From Microbulbifer sp. ALW1 (GTDB lineage: Bacteria > Pseudomonadota > Gammaproteobacteria > Pseudomonadales > Cellvibrionaceae), in NCBI RefSeq assembly GCF_009903625.1, contig NZ_CP047569.1:2202501-2266500 (forward strand): a stretch of 64,000 bases of DNA, read 5' to 3'. The translations under genes and the position numbers were made by a program. A model generated the notes under the pieces. That model searched no databases, was not told the origin of the DNA, and saw only the letters and a program-made list of their open reading frames with translations. Positions within the stretch are counted from its first letter, which is position 1. Every line of letters starts with the position of its first letter. Shown here piece after piece: positions 16,484 through 25,884 of this stretch.

Positions 16484-17152
16484 TCAGGCCTTTTTGGTTT
16501 TCTTGGGATTTTTGCGCGCGGGGTAGCAGGTGGTGCAAATCTCACACACGGTGCCGTCGCAACCGCGGGCACTGCAGAATTCGCGGCCGTAAAAAATGAT
16601 CTGTAGATGCAGCTTGTTCCACTTCTCTTTGGGGAACAGGCGCTTGAGGTCTTTCTCTGTCTGCGCCACATTTTTGCCGGAGCTGAGCCCCCAGCGCTGG
16701 GCCAGTCGGTGAATATGGGTATCTACCGGAAACGCCGGGTGGCCAAAGGATTGCGCCATGACCACACTGGCGGTCTTGTGACCGACACCGGGCAGGGTTT
16801 CCAGTGCGGCCATATTTTCCGGTACCTGGCCGTGGTATTCGTTGACGAGAATTTCCGAAAGCTTCTGTATCGCTTTGGATTTCTGTGGCGACAGGCCACA
16901 GGGGCGGATGACCTCGCGGATTTTCACTACCGGCACCTTTGCCATGTCGTAGGGATTGTCCGCCAGCTCCCACAGCGCCGGTGTAATCTGGTTGACCCTT
17001 TCATCGGTGCACTGGGCCGAGAGCAGTACTGCCACTAATAGGGAGTAGGCATCGAAGTGGTCTAGGGGAATTGGGGTTTCCGGGTAGAGGTCTTCCAGCC
17101 TGTGCAGGATGTAATCGACCCGCTCCTGTTTTAAAAGATTTTTTGCCGTCAT
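16484..17152 (-). CDS. nth: Endonuclease III (DNA glycosylase/AP lyase)
   Basis: 222 residues. Removes oxidised pyrimidines and cleaves abasic sites in base-excision repair. The helix-hairpin-helix LETLPGVGHKTASVV contains the catalytic Lys, and PVDTHIHRLAQRWG the catalytic Asp. The C-terminal iron-sulfur region reads FCSARGCDGTVCEICTTC, with Cys at relative positions 1, 6, 11, 14 and 17; the usual E. coli spacing is 1, 8, 11, 17. Extra cysteines occur and the second ligand is shifted (see finding). A Lys-rich tail ends the protein. It starts 23 bases after dapC. Confidence 0.94.
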   Translation of the reverse strand: MTAKNLLKQERVDYILHRLEDLYPETPIPLDHFDAYSLLVAVLLSAQCTDERVNQITPALWELADNPYDMAKVPVVKIREVIRPCGLSPQKSKAIQKLSEILVNEYHGQVPENMAALETLPGVGHKTASVVMAQSFGHPAFPVDTHIHRLAQRWGLSSGKNVAQTEKDLKRLFPKEKWNKLHLQIIFYGREFCSARGCDGTVCEICTTCYPARKNPKKTKKA

Positions 17153-17175
17153 CTTGTTCGCCCGTATCCAGGCTC

Positions 17176-18363
17176 CTACATCGAATTGCTACCGCAGAAT
17201 TGGCGAATACGTTTCGCCGCTTCAATGCATTCCTCCAGAGTGGCCACCAGGGCCATGCGCACATACGCGGCACCCGGGTTTACGCCATTGGCTTCGCGGG
17301 CCAGGTAGGCGCCGGGGAGCACGGTGATGTGTTGCTGGCGGAATAGCTCGCGGGCGAAGGTTTCGCCGTTGCCCACTTTGGGCCACAGGTAAAAACTGGC
17401 TTCCGGCTTTTCCACTTCCAGGCAACCGTCGAGTATCTCCAGTACCGCATCGAATTTCTGCCGGTAAAGGTCACGGTTTTCTTTCACATGCTGTTCGTCC
17501 TGCCAGGCAGCAATGGAGGCATACTGAGTGGGTACCGGCATGGCGCAGCCGTGGTAAGTGCGGTACAGCAGGAATTTTTCCAGAATGTCGGCGTCGCCGG
17601 CGACGAAACCGGAACGCAACCCGGGGAGGTTGGAACGCTTCGACAGGCTGTGGAAAACCACGCAGCGGTGGTAGTCATTGCGGCCCAACTCAGCACAGGC
17701 CTGCAGCAGGCCGGCGGGGGCATTGTCTTCGTCGAAGTAGAGCTCGGAATAACATTCGTCCGAGGCAATGGTGAAGTCGTACTGGTCGGCAAGCGCGATC
17801 AGTTGCTTGAGGTCATCGGTGCTGAGCAGTGCACCGGTAGGATTGCCCGGGGTGCACAGGTAGAGCAGGTCGCACTGCTCCCAGACCGACGCGGGCACTG
17901 CCGCAAAGTCCGGCTTGAACTGGGTATCCGCGCTGCAGTTGATGAAGTGCGGTGTGGCACCGGCGAGAAACGCGGCGCCCTCGTAGATCTGGTAGAAGGG
18001 GTTCGGCATCAACACCTTTGAGCCGGGGGATACCACTGCCTGGGCAAACGCGAACAGTGCTTCACGGGTGCCGTTCACCGGAATGACCTGAGTGTCTGCA
18101 CTCAGGCTGTCGAGTTTGAAGCGATGGCACAACCAGTTGGCGATGGTTTCCCGCAGTGCATCCAGCCCCTTGGTCAGGGGATAGGCAGAAAGTTTGTCCA
18201 GGTTGTCGATCAGCTCGTCGCGTACAAAAGCGGGGGGCGCGTGCTTGGGCTCACCGATGGACAGGGCGATATGGGCAAGATCCGCTGGCTCTTCGATGCC
18301 CGCTTTCAGTTGTGCCAGCTTGGCAAAAGGGTAGGGCTGCAACTGCTGCAAATTCGGGTTCAT
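17176..18363 (-). CDS. dapC: Succinyldiaminopimelate transaminase
   Basis: 395 residues. PLP-dependent class I/II aminotransferase converting N-succinyl-2-amino-6-ketopimelate to N-succinyl-LL-diaminopimelate. Fold-type I signatures: SIGEPKHAPPAFV, VNGTREALFAFAQAV, NPFYQIYEGAA, CTPGNPTGALLS, ASDECYSELYF and the PLP lysine in FHSLSKRSNLPGLRSGF. The N-terminus MNPNLQQLQPYPFAKLAQLK at 18363 matches the family; an in-frame ATG 48 bases upstream is possible but adds unlike residues. Position between glnD and nth/dapD agrees with DapC of pseudomonads, supporting this assignment over other aminotransferases. Confidence 0.93.
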   Translation of the reverse strand: MNPNLQQLQPYPFAKLAQLKAGIEEPADLAHIALSIGEPKHAPPAFVRDELIDNLDKLSAYPLTKGLDALRETIANWLCHRFKLDSLSADTQVIPVNGTREALFAFAQAVVSPGSKVLMPNPFYQIYEGAAFLAGATPHFINCSADTQFKPDFAAVPASVWEQCDLLYLCTPGNPTGALLSTDDLKQLIALADQYDFTIASDECYSELYFDEDNAPAGLLQACAELGRNDYHRCVVFHSLSKRSNLPGLRSGFVAGDADILEKFLLYRTYHGCAMPVPTQYASIAAWQDEQHVKENRDLYRQKFDAVLEILDGCLEVEKPEASFYLWPKVGNGETFARELFRQQHITVLPGAYLAREANGVNPGAAYVRMALVATLEECIEAAKRIRQFCGSNSM

Positions 18364-18432
18364 GGTCGAGTTTCTGCTTGTCCGTTTTTCTGTTTTTGAT
18401 CGTGTCTTCACGCACTGGCTGACATAGTTGCG

Positions 18433-21168
18433 TCAGGGCTGCGGCGGCAGTGTGGCCTGATGGGCATCCAGCTCCTGGCAGATGGCCTGCTCGAGGGTTT
18501 CGATCAGTTGCATATCAGTGAGCGGCTGATCGTCGGCATCGGTGATATGGAAAATATCCTCGACGCGCTCCCCCAGCGTGGAAATCTTGGCGTTGTGCAG
18601 ACGCAGGTCGTGGGTAATGAAAATCCGCGCGATCCGCGCCAGCAGGCCGGGCCTGTCGGCACTGGTGATTTCCAGGGTGCTGTAGGTATCTTCCGGCTCG
18701 GTGGAAATATGAGCCTGGCTCGGCAGGTGGAACATTTTCAGGCGGCGCGGAGTGCGGCGCTTGATGACCTTGGAGTAGTCCTCCACCAGTTTCAGTTCTT
18801 GCTGCAGGGTATTGCGAATCTGCTCTAAACGATGCGGTTCGTCCAGCAGTGGCTGTCCGGATTCATCCAGCACATAGAAGGTGTCCAGGGTGTAACCGCC
18901 GGCGGAGCTGTAGAGGCGCGCATCGTGGATGTTCAGGTTCAGCATATCCAGGCCGGTGACAACCGCGGCGAAGACGTTGGGTCTGTCCGGGGTGTAGACG
19001 AATACCTCGGTGGCGCCGTCGTGTTCGCCGGGACCCGAGTTGCGGGTCAGCACCAGGGTGTCGCTGTCGGCGTCCCGGTTCGGGTCTTTCTGCAGCTGGT
19101 AAATGGCGGCCGTGTGCCAGGTGATGTTGTCGGCGCTCTCGCGTACGAAATAGTCCTCGCCCATCTCCGACCAAATATCTTCCACCGCCAGGCTGGGCAG
19201 GCCCATGGCGCGCAGCATATTGCGGGCCTGTGCCTGGGTTTCCTCGTAGATTTCGTCGCGGTCGATGGGGTTTTCCAGGCCGCGGCGCAGGGCGCGCTGA
19301 GTGTACTGGTAGAGCTGGCGCATCAGGCTGGCGCGCCAGCTGTTCCACAGGTCCGGATTGGTGGCGTTGATATCGGCCACGGTCAGCGCGTAGAGGTAAT
19401 CCAGGTGTTCGCGGTCGCCCACTTCGGCGGCAAAGGCGTGCACTACTTCCGGGTCGGTAATGTCCTGCTTCTGGGATACCGCACTCATCAGCAGGTGTTT
19501 TTCTACCAGCCAGCACACCAGGCGGCGGTCGCGGGCCGAAAGGCCGTGTCGGCGACAGAAGGCGTCCGCATCGATGACGCCCAGTTTGGAGTGATCGCCG
19601 CCGCGTCCCTTGGCAATATCGTGATACAGGCCGGCGATATACAGCAGCTCCGGCTTGCGCATGCGCGAGAGAATTTCCGCGGCCAGCGGGAACTTGTCCC
19701 AGGCGTCGTCGCCGCGGAAGCTGCGCATGTTGCTCACCACCTGCAGAGTGTGCGCGTCCACGGTATAGATGTGGAAGAGGTCGTGCTGCATCTGCCCGGT
19801 AACCCGGCCAAATTCCGGCAGGTAGCGCCCGAGGATGCCGTAGCGGGTCATGCGGGTCAGCTGCGTGGACAGGCCGCGGGGGCTGCGCAGCAGTTGCATG
19901 AACAGGCGGGCATTGGTCGGATCCGCACGGAACTGGTCGTCGATCAGGTGACGGTGTTCGCGGATCAGGCGGATGGTGGAGGCCCGCACCCCGTGAATTT
20001 CCGGGTTGTTGGCCATCAGCACAAATATTTCCAGCAGCGCTGGCGGGTACTCGATAAAGGTGCGGGTGACCGCGGCTTCGATGGTATTGCCGCGCAGCTG
20101 GAAGCGCTCGTTAATGGGGGTGACCGGCAGGTGTTTGCCGCGCTGCAAAATGACCTCATCCAGGAATTGCAGCAGCACATCGTTCAGCTCCCGCAGGGCC
20201 ATAACGATGCGGTAATAGGTGTGCATGAACTGTTCGACAGCGAGGTGGGTGTCGTTATCCTTGTAGCCGAACTCCCGCGCCAGTTCGCGCTGGTAGTCGA
20301 ACAGCAGCCGCTCTTCCGGTCGTCCTGCCAGCAGGTGCAGGCCGTAGCGCACCCGCCACAGAAAATCTTCGCCGGACTGCAGAATGGCGAATTCTTCCTC
20401 GGTGAAGAATCCCTTGCCCTGCAGTTGTTTCAGGGTGCGTACCTGGAAGTAACGCTTGGCGACCCAGTTGATGGTCTGGATGTCGCGCAGGCCGCCGGGG
20501 GCGTTTTTGATATTGGGCTCGAGGTTGTATTCCGCGCCGCGCTGTTTGCGGTGGCGTTCCTGCTGCTCGTCGTACTTGGCGCTGAAAAACTTGTCGGCGG
20601 GCCAGACGTTTTCCGGTGTCATGCGCTCGGTCAGGGTTTCGCACAGGCTGGGGTTGCCAACCACGGTGCGACATTCCAGCAGGTTGGTGGCGACGGTGAT
20701 GTCCTGGGCCGCCATCTCCACGCAGTGGTCGATGGTGCGGACCGAGTGGCCGATATCCAGTTTCAGGTCCCATAGGAAGGCGACCAGGCGTTCGATATTG
20801 TCGACGGTGGCCTCGTCCGGCTTGTCTTCGGTGAGGATCAGCAGGTCGATATCGGATTTGGGGTGCAGTTCGCCGCGGCCGTAGCCGCCCACCGCCAGCA
20901 GGCTGATGTTCTGGGACCACTGGAACTGGTGCCAGGCGTAGTGCAGCAGGCAGTCCACAAACAGGGCGCGCTCGTAGACCAGGGTGCGCACATCCTCGCC
21001 TTCGCGGAAACGCCGCGCCATATGGGTGTTGGCGGCGCCGGCAGCGTCCTTGAAAATTTCCAGTGTGGGCCTGGTGCCCTCCGCCAGATCGCGGCGGAAG
21101 CGCGACTGGTCAAAGAAAAACAGCGGTTTTTCAAAGTGCGGGATCTGGGCCAGCTGCTTGGCATTCAT
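18433..21168 (-). CDS. glnD: Bifunctional uridylyltransferase/uridylyl-removing enzyme GlnD
   Basis: 911 residues. Master nitrogen sensor that uridylylates or deuridylylates PII proteins according to glutamine level. Order of domains: nucleotidyltransferase (GGYGRGELHPKSDIDLLIL near residue 95-115), a helical linker, an HD phosphohydrolase domain for uridylyl removal (YIAGLYHDIAKGRGGDHSKLG and the conserved HLLM, TVADINATNP), then two C-terminal ACT domains for glutamine sensing (EVFVYTPDRPNVFAAVVTGLDMLN and LEITSADRPGLLARIARIF). The start at 21168 (MNAKQLAQIPHFEK) is preferred over an in-frame ATG 90 bases upstream. Neighbouring map on one side and dapC on the other is standard. Confidence 0.96.
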   Translation of the reverse strand: MNAKQLAQIPHFEKPLFFFDQSRFRRDLAEGTRPTLEIFKDAAGAANTHMARRFREGEDVRTLVYERALFVDCLLHYAWHQFQWSQNISLLAVGGYGRGELHPKSDIDLLILTEDKPDEATVDNIERLVAFLWDLKLDIGHSVRTIDHCVEMAAQDITVATNLLECRTVVGNPSLCETLTERMTPENVWPADKFFSAKYDEQQERHRKQRGAEYNLEPNIKNAPGGLRDIQTINWVAKRYFQVRTLKQLQGKGFFTEEEFAILQSGEDFLWRVRYGLHLLAGRPEERLLFDYQRELAREFGYKDNDTHLAVEQFMHTYYRIVMALRELNDVLLQFLDEVILQRGKHLPVTPINERFQLRGNTIEAAVTRTFIEYPPALLEIFVLMANNPEIHGVRASTIRLIREHRHLIDDQFRADPTNARLFMQLLRSPRGLSTQLTRMTRYGILGRYLPEFGRVTGQMQHDLFHIYTVDAHTLQVVSNMRSFRGDDAWDKFPLAAEILSRMRKPELLYIAGLYHDIAKGRGGDHSKLGVIDADAFCRRHGLSARDRRLVCWLVEKHLLMSAVSQKQDITDPEVVHAFAAEVGDREHLDYLYALTVADINATNPDLWNSWRASLMRQLYQYTQRALRRGLENPIDRDEIYEETQAQARNMLRAMGLPSLAVEDIWSEMGEDYFVRESADNITWHTAAIYQLQKDPNRDADSDTLVLTRNSGPGEHDGATEVFVYTPDRPNVFAAVVTGLDMLNLNIHDARLYSSAGGYTLDTFYVLDESGQPLLDEPHRLEQIRNTLQQELKLVEDYSKVIKRRTPRRLKMFHLPSQAHISTEPEDTYSTLEITSADRPGLLARIARIFITHDLRLHNAKISTLGERVEDIFHITDADDQPLTDMQLIETLEQAICQELDAHQATLPPQP

Positions 21169-21303
21169 CGGTATCGATTCCGGGTTCGGCGCGGTGAGCA
21201 GGCGAGGTCGCTCTGCTCCCGGGCCGGTTGTTCCTTCCCTGGCCGCTATTGGCCACATTCACGCGGAGATGACGGTGTGAGCGCCTGGGGAGGCGCCCGT
21301 CAG

Positions 21304-22074
21304 TTAAAAGGACTCTTCCTTGCGCGCGGTCAGAATTTCTACACCGGTGCCGGTTACGACCATGGTGTGTTCCCATTGCGCGGACAGGCGGCGGTCGACG
21401 GTGACCGCGGTCCAGCCGTCGCGCAGTACGCGACTGCCGGGTTTGCCGGCGTTGATCATGGGTTCAATGGTAAAGGTCATGCCTTCTTCCAGCACCTGTC
21501 CGGTGCCCGGCTTGCCGTAGTGCAGTATCTGCGGGTCTTCGTGGAAGACGTCGCCGATGCCGTGACCGCAGAAGTCCTTCACCACGCTGTAGTAGTTGCT
21601 CTCGGCGTGCTGCTGAATCACATGGCCGATATCGCCGAGGGTAGTGCCCGGGCGGACAATGTCGATGGCCTTGTACAGGCATTCCTGGGTGATTTTGACC
21701 AGGCGTTCTGCGTGGGTCGCGGGCTTGCCGACGAAATACATCTTGGAGGTGTCGCCGTACCAACCATCTTTGATTACGGTGACATCGATATTGATGATGT
21801 CGCCTTTTTTCAGCACTTTGGACTCTGACGGGATGCCGTGACAGATAACCTCGTTCACCGAGGTGCAGATGGACTTGGGGAAGCCGCGATATCCCAGGCA
21901 GGCAGGAATGGCCTGCTGCACGTTGACTATATAGTCGTGGCAGCGGCGATCCAGTTCTTCCGTGGTGACGCCGGGGACTACATATTCACCAATCATTTCC
22001 AGCACCTCGGCGGCCAGGCGGCCAGCGGTGCGCATTTTGGCGATTTGTTCCGGTGTTTTTACGGCGTTGGTCAT
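21304..22074 (-). CDS. map: Methionine aminopeptidase type I
   Basis: 256 residues. Removes the initiator methionine from nascent proteins with small second residues. The five metal ligands are recognisable: INIDVTVIKDGWYGDTSKMY (two Asp), HGIGDVFHEDPQILHYG (His), GMTFTIEPMIN (Glu) and WEHTMVV (Glu). N-terminal VKTPEQIAKMRTAGRLAAEVLEMI is characteristic. It is divergent from rpsB, as in E. coli and Pseudomonas. Confidence 0.97.
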   Translation of the reverse strand: MTNAVKTPEQIAKMRTAGRLAAEVLEMIGEYVVPGVTTEELDRRCHDYIVNVQQAIPACLGYRGFPKSICTSVNEVICHGIPSESKVLKKGDIINIDVTVIKDGWYGDTSKMYFVGKPATHAERLVKITQECLYKAIDIVRPGTTLGDIGHVIQQHAESNYYSVVKDFCGHGIGDVFHEDPQILHYGKPGTGQVLEEGMTFTIEPMINAGKPGSRVLRDGWTAVTVDRRLSAQWEHTMVVTGTGVEILTARKEESF

Positions 22075-22544
22075 GAATCTTCCCAGATTAGTGATGAACG
22101 TTACTGCGTGGTCAGTCTTGGGGCGCCGCTCTCACAGGGCCGGTTTGCGGGCTGAGAGTCTGGTGAGAGTCTGGTGCGGCGCGATATTGTAGCGGAATTG
22201 CCGGACGGCGGCATTAAGCTGTCTCTATCATGGTCATTGAAAAGCGGGGCTTGCGGCGGAGAGTAAAGCCAGCGGTGGCAGCTTTTGCGCTTCCAGCCCC
22301 GTGGCATATGTGGTATAAAGCGCGCCGCTTTGGGCGGTGCCCGGAGTGAAACTAAACATCGGGGCAAGGTTTTCCTGTCCTGAACAAACGCCGCACATAT
22401 ACCGGCACATTCGCCTGGGTGTCTTTGTCAGCACTGTAATGCAGTGGTGATGGGGATTGGTGAATGGGGTATATGGAGGATGTAACCCGGGAAGTGATCG
22501 GCAGTCGTTAAGCCCGACGCTTCCGTCTGATATTGAGGTTTTTT
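22075..22544. other. Divergent map / rpsB region with candidate rpsB promoter
   Basis: 470 bases without a gene, separating map (-) from rpsB (+). It must hold the map promoter, the rpsB promoter and the long rpsB leader where S2 autoregulation acts in other gammaproteobacteria. A small hairpin (GGAAGTG near 22489 with CGCTTCC near 22518) lies about 20 bases ahead of the rpsB start and may be part of such a leader. No other structure was convincing. Confidence 0.55.
22312..22320 (+). promoter_or_regulatory. Candidate extended -10 promoter of rpsB
   Basis: TGGTATAAA (extended TGn plus TATAAA) is followed by a very GC-rich stretch GCGCGCCGC where the discriminator would be, typical of stringently controlled ribosomal promoters. 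The -35 is weak (TTCCAG at 22292). It implies a leader of about 220 bases. Confidence 0.45.
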
Positions 22545-23294
22545 ATGCCGCAAGTAAGCATGCGCGATATGCTGCAGGCTGGTGTGCACTTTGGCCACCA
22601 GACCCGCTACTGGAACCCGAAGATGGGTCAATTCATCTTTGGTGCCCGCAACAAGATTCACATCATCAACCTGGAGCACACTGTTCCAGCGTTCAATGAA
22701 GCCCTGCAAGTTATCCGGGGTATGGCTGCTCAGAAGAAGAAAGTTCTGTTTGTTGGCACCAAGCGCGCTGCGCAGAAGTCCATCAAAGAGCAAGCCGAGC
22801 GCTCAGGTCAGCCCTACGTCAGCAACCGCTGGTTGGGTGGCATGCTCACCAACTACAAAACCATCCGTGCTTCCATCAAGCGTTTCCGCGACCTCGAAAC
22901 CCAGTCTCAGGACGGTACCTTCGAGAAGCTGACCAAGAAAGAAGCCCTGATGCGCACTCGCACCATGGAGAAGCTCGAGCGCTCCATCGGCGGTATCAAG
23001 GACATGGGCGGCCTGCCGGACGCACTGTTCGTGATCGACGTTGAGCACGAGCGTATCGCCATCCAGGAAGCTAACAAGCTGGGTATCCCGGTGATCGGTA
23101 TCGTTGATACCAACAGCAGCCCGGAAGGTGTTGACTACGTAATTCCTGGCAACGATGACGCCATCCGCGCCATCAAGCTGTACACCACTGTTGCTGCCGA
23201 CGCTATTCTGGCGGGTGCTGCAGACGCTGGTGCCAGCACTGCTCAGAACGAGTACGTAGAAGCTGGTGACGACCAAGCCGCAGCAGCGGAATAA
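22545..23294 (+). CDS. rpsB: 30S ribosomal protein S2
   Basis: 249 residues. S2 binds the back of the 30S subunit between head and body and is needed for S1 binding. Almost the entire sequence is diagnostic: [58 protein letters not shown] and [25 protein letters not shown]. The ATG at 22545 has TGAGGT six bases upstream. It forms the usual rpsB-tsf pair, but a strong hairpin with a T tract lies between the two genes. Confidence 0.98.
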   Translation: MPQVSMRDMLQAGVHFGHQTRYWNPKMGQFIFGARNKIHIINLEHTVPAFNEALQVIRGMAAQKKKVLFVGTKRAAQKSIKEQAERSGQPYVSNRWLGGMLTNYKTIRASIKRFRDLETQSQDGTFEKLTKKEALMRTRTMEKLERSIGGIKDMGGLPDALFVIDVEHERIAIQEANKLGIPVIGIVDTNSSPEGVDYVIPGNDDAIRAIKLYTTVAADAILAGAADAGASTAQNEYVEAGDDQAAAAE

Positions 23295-23340
23295 GTCGTG
23301 AACGACTGGCGGTGTAACATTTTTACGTTACGCTGCAGGG

Positions 23341-23371
23341 AAAAGGGGCCACTTATCCGGCCCCTTTTTTT
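23341..23371 (+). terminator. Terminator/attenuator between rpsB and tsf
   Basis: AAAAGGGGCC-ACTTATCC-GGCCCCTTTT with seven T in total: a 10-bp stem with loop of eight. It lies 44 bases before the tsf start and would reduce tsf transcription relative to rpsB, as in E. coli. Confidence 0.85.
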
Positions 23372-23414
23372 CAAATCCATCAAAGAATTTGAATCTGAAC
23401 CCGAGGATTGAATC

Positions 23415-24278
23415 ATGGCGATTACCCCGTCAATGGTAAAAGAACTGCGCGAGCGCACTGGCCTGCCGATGCTGGAGTGCAAAAAAGCACTGACCGAAGC
23501 GGATGGCGACATCGAAAAAGCGATTGAAGACCTGCGCAAGGCATCCGGCCTGAAAGCGGCCAAGAAAGCTGGCCGTACCGCCGCTGATGGCGTTGTAGCC
23601 GCAAAAGTTGCCGAAGATGGCAGCTACGGTGTTCTGGTAGAGGTGAACTCCGAAACTGACTTCGTTGCTCGCGACGACAACTTCAAGGCGTTCGTTGCCA
23701 AAGTTGTGGACAAGGCATTTGCTGAGCGTCAGGTAAATGTTGCTGCGCTGATGGAAGGTGAGCTGGAAGAAGCCCGCGAAGCACTGGTACAGAAAATCGG
23801 TGAAAACATTGGCGTTCGTCGTATTCAGCTGGTTGAAGCGCCGGTTGTGGGTGCCTATGTACACTCCACCAACCGTCTGGCGGCTATCGTAACCCTGAGT
23901 GCCGGTGACGTTGAAACCGCGCGCGATGTGGCCATGCACGTAACCGCGGTAAACCCGCAGGTTGTGAAGCCGGAAGATATGTCCGAGGAAGTGCTGGAAA
24001 AAGAGAAGGAAATCATCAAGGCCCAGCCGGATATGGAAGGCAAGCCTGCCGAAATCGTCGAGAAGATGATGGGCGGCCGTATCAAGAAGTTCCTCAAGGA
24101 AAACAGCCTGGTAGAACAGCCTTTCGTCAAGAACCCGGAAGTTACCGTTGCCAAACTGGTAAAAGACGCTGGTGGCGAAGTTGTGAGCTTCGTGCGTTTT
24201 GAAGTGGGTGAAGGTATCGAGAAGGAAGAGGTGGACTTCGCAGCGGAAGTTGCCGCTCAGGTTAAAGCCAGCTCTTGA
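23415..24278 (+). CDS. tsf: Elongation factor Ts
   Basis: 287 residues. Guanine nucleotide exchange factor for EF-Tu. Family hallmarks: [51 protein letters not shown] (the TDFV motif that contacts EF-Tu) and [11 protein letters not shown]. Length is standard. It is followed by a 314-base gap before pyrH. Confidence 0.98.
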   Translation: MAITPSMVKELRERTGLPMLECKKALTEADGDIEKAIEDLRKASGLKAAKKAGRTAADGVVAAKVAEDGSYGVLVEVNSETDFVARDDNFKAFVAKVVDKAFAERQVNVAALMEGELEEAREALVQKIGENIGVRRIQLVEAPVVGAYVHSTNRLAAIVTLSAGDVETARDVAMHVTAVNPQVVKPEDMSEEVLEKEKEIIKAQPDMEGKPAEIVEKMMGGRIKKFLKENSLVEQPFVKNPEVTVAKLVKDAGGEVVSFVRFEVGEGIEKEEVDFAAEVAAQVKASS

Positions 24279-24592
24279 TGTCTGAAATCGCCGGCAACCT
24301 CTTGGTTGCTGGCGCCAGCGGGGTGCTCCCGGTGTGTTCGTTAGAATACCGCCGGGGCGCCCCGCTGTGGTATCTGGCCAACAGGAATTTTCGTTCAAAA
24401 TTTGAACGGCTGGGCTGCGTAGGCAGCTGAATATAGAGTTAGTAGCCAGGCCAGATCGGCGAGCGCGGTGGGAAACCATCGGCAAAGCCATAGGTAATGC
24501 GTCGAATTTGTTGTAATGTTCGGCGGGCGCGAACCGGAACGCCGGTTGCGTCTCAACCAAGAATTTAGCCCGTGACAGTTGAGGAACAAGGG
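24279..24592. other. tsf-pyrH intergenic region
   Basis: 314 bases without a gene. A hairpin GCCGGCAACC-TCTT-GGTTGCTGGC (about 24292-24315, one G-T pair) follows tsf but has no T tract, so it is at best a weak terminator or an RNA-stabilising stem. A perfect 17-bp palindrome is listed separately. No clear promoter was identified, though pyrH probably has one here. Confidence 0.6.
24392..24408. promoter_or_regulatory. 17-bp perfect palindrome upstream of pyrH
   Basis: CGTTCAAAATTTGAACG, two eight-base arms around one A. Its length and symmetry fit the operator of a homodimeric repressor. The regulator is unknown. It lies 184 bases before the pyrH start. Confidence 0.4.
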
Positions 24593-25330
24593 ATGCCAGG
24601 TATTAAAGACCGCAAGTACAAGCGAATCCTGTTAAAGCTCAGCGGAGAGGAGCTGATGGGCGAGCAGGGGTTTGGAATCAGCCCCAAAGTGCTGGACAAG
24701 ATGGCACTGGAAATTGGTCAGCTGGTAGGTATCGGGGTGCAGGTCGGCCTGGTGGTCGGCGGTGGCAACCTGTTCCGGGGCGCGGCCCTGAATGCGGCTG
24801 GTCTCGACCGGGTAACCGGAGACCACATGGGGATGCTGGCGACAGTCATGAATGCACTGGCGCTGCGCGATGCCCTGGAGCGTTCGAATATTTCCTCCCG
24901 GGTCATGTCAGCCATCCAGATGAGCGGTATTGTCGACCACTACGATCGACGCGCAGCCATCCGTTATCTGGAGCGTGGCGAAGTACTGATTTTTGCCGCG
25001 GGTACCGGTAATCCGTTCTTTACGACCGACTCTGCAGCCTGTCTGCGCGGAATCGAGATCGAGGCGGAGATGGTGCTCAAGGCCACCAAAGTGGATGGCG
25101 TTTATTCGGCCGACCCGGTACTGGTGCCCGACGCCACCCGTTATGACCGCCTCACCTACGACGCGGTACTCGACAAAAAGCTCGGTGTTATGGATTTAAC
25201 CGCAATCTGCCTCTGTCGCGAGCACAACATGCCTGTGCGGGTTTTCCGGATGGATAAAACTGGCGCGCTGCTGAATATCGTTGTCGGCGGCGAAGAGGGC
25301 ACACTTATTGAAGAGGATGTGAATCAGTGA
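24593..25330 (+). CDS. pyrH: UMP kinase
   Basis: 245 residues from the ATG at 24593. Hexameric kinase of the amino-acid kinase fold making UDP from UMP, regulated by GTP and UTP. Motifs: [71 protein letters not shown] and [14 protein letters not shown] at 24572 in the same frame is an alternative start, but the chosen ATG has GAGGAACAAGG ahead of it. It overlaps frr by four bases (GTGA). Confidence 0.97.
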   Translation: MPGIKDRKYKRILLKLSGEELMGEQGFGISPKVLDKMALEIGQLVGIGVQVGLVVGGGNLFRGAALNAAGLDRVTGDHMGMLATVMNALALRDALERSNISSRVMSAIQMSGIVDHYDRRAAIRYLERGEVLIFAAGTGNPFFTTDSAACLRGIEIEAEMVLKATKVDGVYSADPVLVPDATRYDRLTYDAVLDKKLGVMDLTAICLCREHNMPVRVFRMDKTGALLNIVVGGEEGTLIEEDVNQ

Positions 25331-25884
25331 TTGACGATATCAAGAAAGACGCCGAAGGGCGCATGAAAAAAGCCCTGGATGCCCTGGGTAGCAATTTCAA
25401 CAAGATCCGCACCGGCCGTGCGCACCCGAGCATTCTCGACGGAATCCAGGTGTCCTACTACGGTAGCGATGTGCCCCTGTCGCAGGTGGCCAATATTACC
25501 GTGGAAGACGCGCGCACCCTGGCGGTAACCCCCTGGGAAAAGCCGCTGGTACCGGATATTGAAAAGGCGATCATGAAGTCCGACCTGGGCCTCAATCCGA
25601 GCACTGCCGGTGCGGTCATCCGTATCCCGATGCCAATGCTGACGGAAGAGACCCGTAAGAACTTCACTCGCCAGGCCAAAAGTGAAGCGGAAAGTGCGCG
25701 GGTTTCCATCCGCAACAATCGCCGTGACGCACTGGCCGAAGTCAAAGCGCTGGTGAAAGAAAAGGAAATCTCCGAAGACGACGAGCGTCGCGCCGGAGAC
25801 GAGATCCAGAAGCTGACAGACAAGTACGTTGCCGAGGTGGAAAAAGCACTGGCGGCAAAAGAAAAGGACCTGATGGAAATCTGA
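25327..25884 (+). CDS. frr: Ribosome recycling factor
   Basis: 185 residues, the standard RRF size. Splits post-termination ribosomes together with EF-G. Signatures: [42 protein letters not shown] and the C-terminal [17 protein letters not shown]. The start is GTG at 25327, coupled to the pyrH stop; its own stop overlaps the uppS ATG by one base (TGATG). Confidence 0.97.
   Translation: MIDDIKKDAEGRMKKALDALGSNFNKIRTGRAHPSILDGIQVSYYGSDVPLSQVANITVEDARTLAVTPWEKPLVPDIEKAIMKSDLGLNPSTAGAVIRIPMPMLTEETRKNFTRQAKSEAESARVSIRNNRRDALAEVKALVKEKEISEDDERRAGDEIQKLTDKYVAEVEKALAAKEKDLMEI

Noticed and set aside
18832..20775. 647-codon open frame antisense to glnD
   Set aside because: Mirror frame of the high-GC glnD gene; no family motifs.
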